From Thiolapillus brandeum (GTDB taxonomy: Bacteria; Pseudomonadota; Gammaproteobacteria; Chromatiales; Chromatiaceae): 7,311 nucleotides of DNA. Below are positions 6,966 through 7,311 of the stretch, in pieces. Position numbers and translations under genes: made by a program. Under the pieces are notes generated by a model. The model had not been told where the DNA came from. It made no database searches and worked only from the letters and a program-made list of their open reading frames with translations. Location: contig DRLF01000026.1 in the NCBI GenBank assembly GCA_011051425.1, forward strand, positions 1-7,311, in the 5' to 3' direction. Within the stretch, counting starts at the first letter, position 1; every line of letters begins with the position of its first letter.

Positions 6966-7311
6966 TCAGGATTTTTCCTGGTTGGGCTTCCCCAGACGCT
7001 GAAGCAAATGATCAGCGACCCGGAAAGCGTTGGCATAAATCGTCCATGTGTAGGGCACACTACCACCGGTGGGCATGAAACTTCCATCGGTGACATACAG
7101 GTTGTCTATTTCATGGACGCGGCAATTGGCATCCAGCACAGATTTGTTTGGATCTGTACCGAAGCGACAAGTTCCCGCTAGCAGGTTCGTGGGCGGCGCT
7201 CCCGAAGCAAAGGAAATCACATCTTCCGCACCGATGGCCTTGAGCATTTCAGCACCCTTGGCCGCCAGATACCAGCCCACTTTGAGGTTCTGTACATGAA
7301 AACCGGCGCGG
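6966..7311 (-). CDS. GMC family oxidoreductase, C-terminal part (runs off window)
   Basis: The C-terminal 114 residues of an FAD-dependent glucose-methanol-choline oxidoreductase are present; the N-terminal FAD-binding part lies beyond the window. The frame is open to base 7311, and an apparent GTG start at 7280 is internal. Family C-domain marks are GTCRFGTDPNKSVLD, RVHEIDNLYVTDGSFMPTGG and the final YTWTIYANAFRVADHLLQRLG, the FAD- and substrate-side closing segment. In the common motif HxxGTxRMG the position three before GT is histidine; here it is leucine (NLLAGTCRFG), so the substrate side differs from choline- or alcohol-oxidase types. Substrate is unknown. Some bacterial GMC enzymes work with a small subunit and a cytochrome c; none is visible here. 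The ScsC-like gene follows after 15 bases. Confidence 0.9.
   Translation of the reverse strand, partial: RAGFHVQNLKVGWYLAAKGAEMLKAIGAEDVISFASGAPPTNLLAGTCRFGTDPNKSVLDANCRVHEIDNLYVTDGSFMPTGGSVPYTWTIYANAFRVADHLLQRLGKPNQEKS

Overview
The window looks like chromosomal DNA of a gammaproteobacterium. The gmk/yicC/rph neighbourhood, the protein sequences and a GTAG-headed REP pair all fit that class. Genus cannot be read from the sequence; an environmental, possibly sulfur-oxidising or Chromatiales-like lineage is only a guess. Genes are densely packed, and no stretch over 300 bases lacks a gene. The longest non-coding stretch is the 239 bases at 5038-5276.

Left half (1-4300), nucleotide and RNA housekeeping plus a signalling pair. 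On the minus strand yicC (YicC-type endoribonuclease) overlaps gmk (guanylate kinase, TTG start) by 8 bases. Divergent from yicC, across a 94-base gap, is a plus-strand run: a soluble Hanks-type Ser/Thr kinase, a PP2C-type Ser/Thr phosphatase whose ATG overlaps the kinase stop by one base, and then rph (RNase PH). The kinase and phosphatase form an opposing writer/eraser module set between yicC and rph. A GC hairpin followed by T6 ends the rph transcript.

Right half (4300-7311), an envelope, thiol and probably copper-related region. A minus-strand gene encodes a membrane-anchored, zinc-finger anti-sigma-like protein (DUF3379-like) with no sigma factor beside it. It is divergent from a small secreted four-cysteine protein of the DUF2282 family (BufA1, bufferin precursor), which is followed by a DoxX-family membrane protein ending in CxxC. 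The usual bufferin maturation genes (DUF692/MNIO and DUF2063) are not between them, and only 90 bases with a hairpin separate the two genes. The 239-base divergent control region carries a 22-base-period tandem repeat, an 8+8 inverted repeat next to a -10-like box, and a leader hairpin. After a perfect inverted pair of REP hairpins come two minus-strand genes: a ScsC-like periplasmic thiol-disulfide protein (CPYC) and, 15 bases upstream of it, the C-terminal end of a GMC oxidoreductase that runs off the window.

The point most worth following up is the BufA-DoxX pair without its modifying enzyme, divergent from an orphan anti-sigma-like gene and near a ScsC-like protein. Bufferins and Scs proteins are both known in copper stress, so a copper or thiol envelope-stress locus is a reasonable inference, but nothing here proves it.
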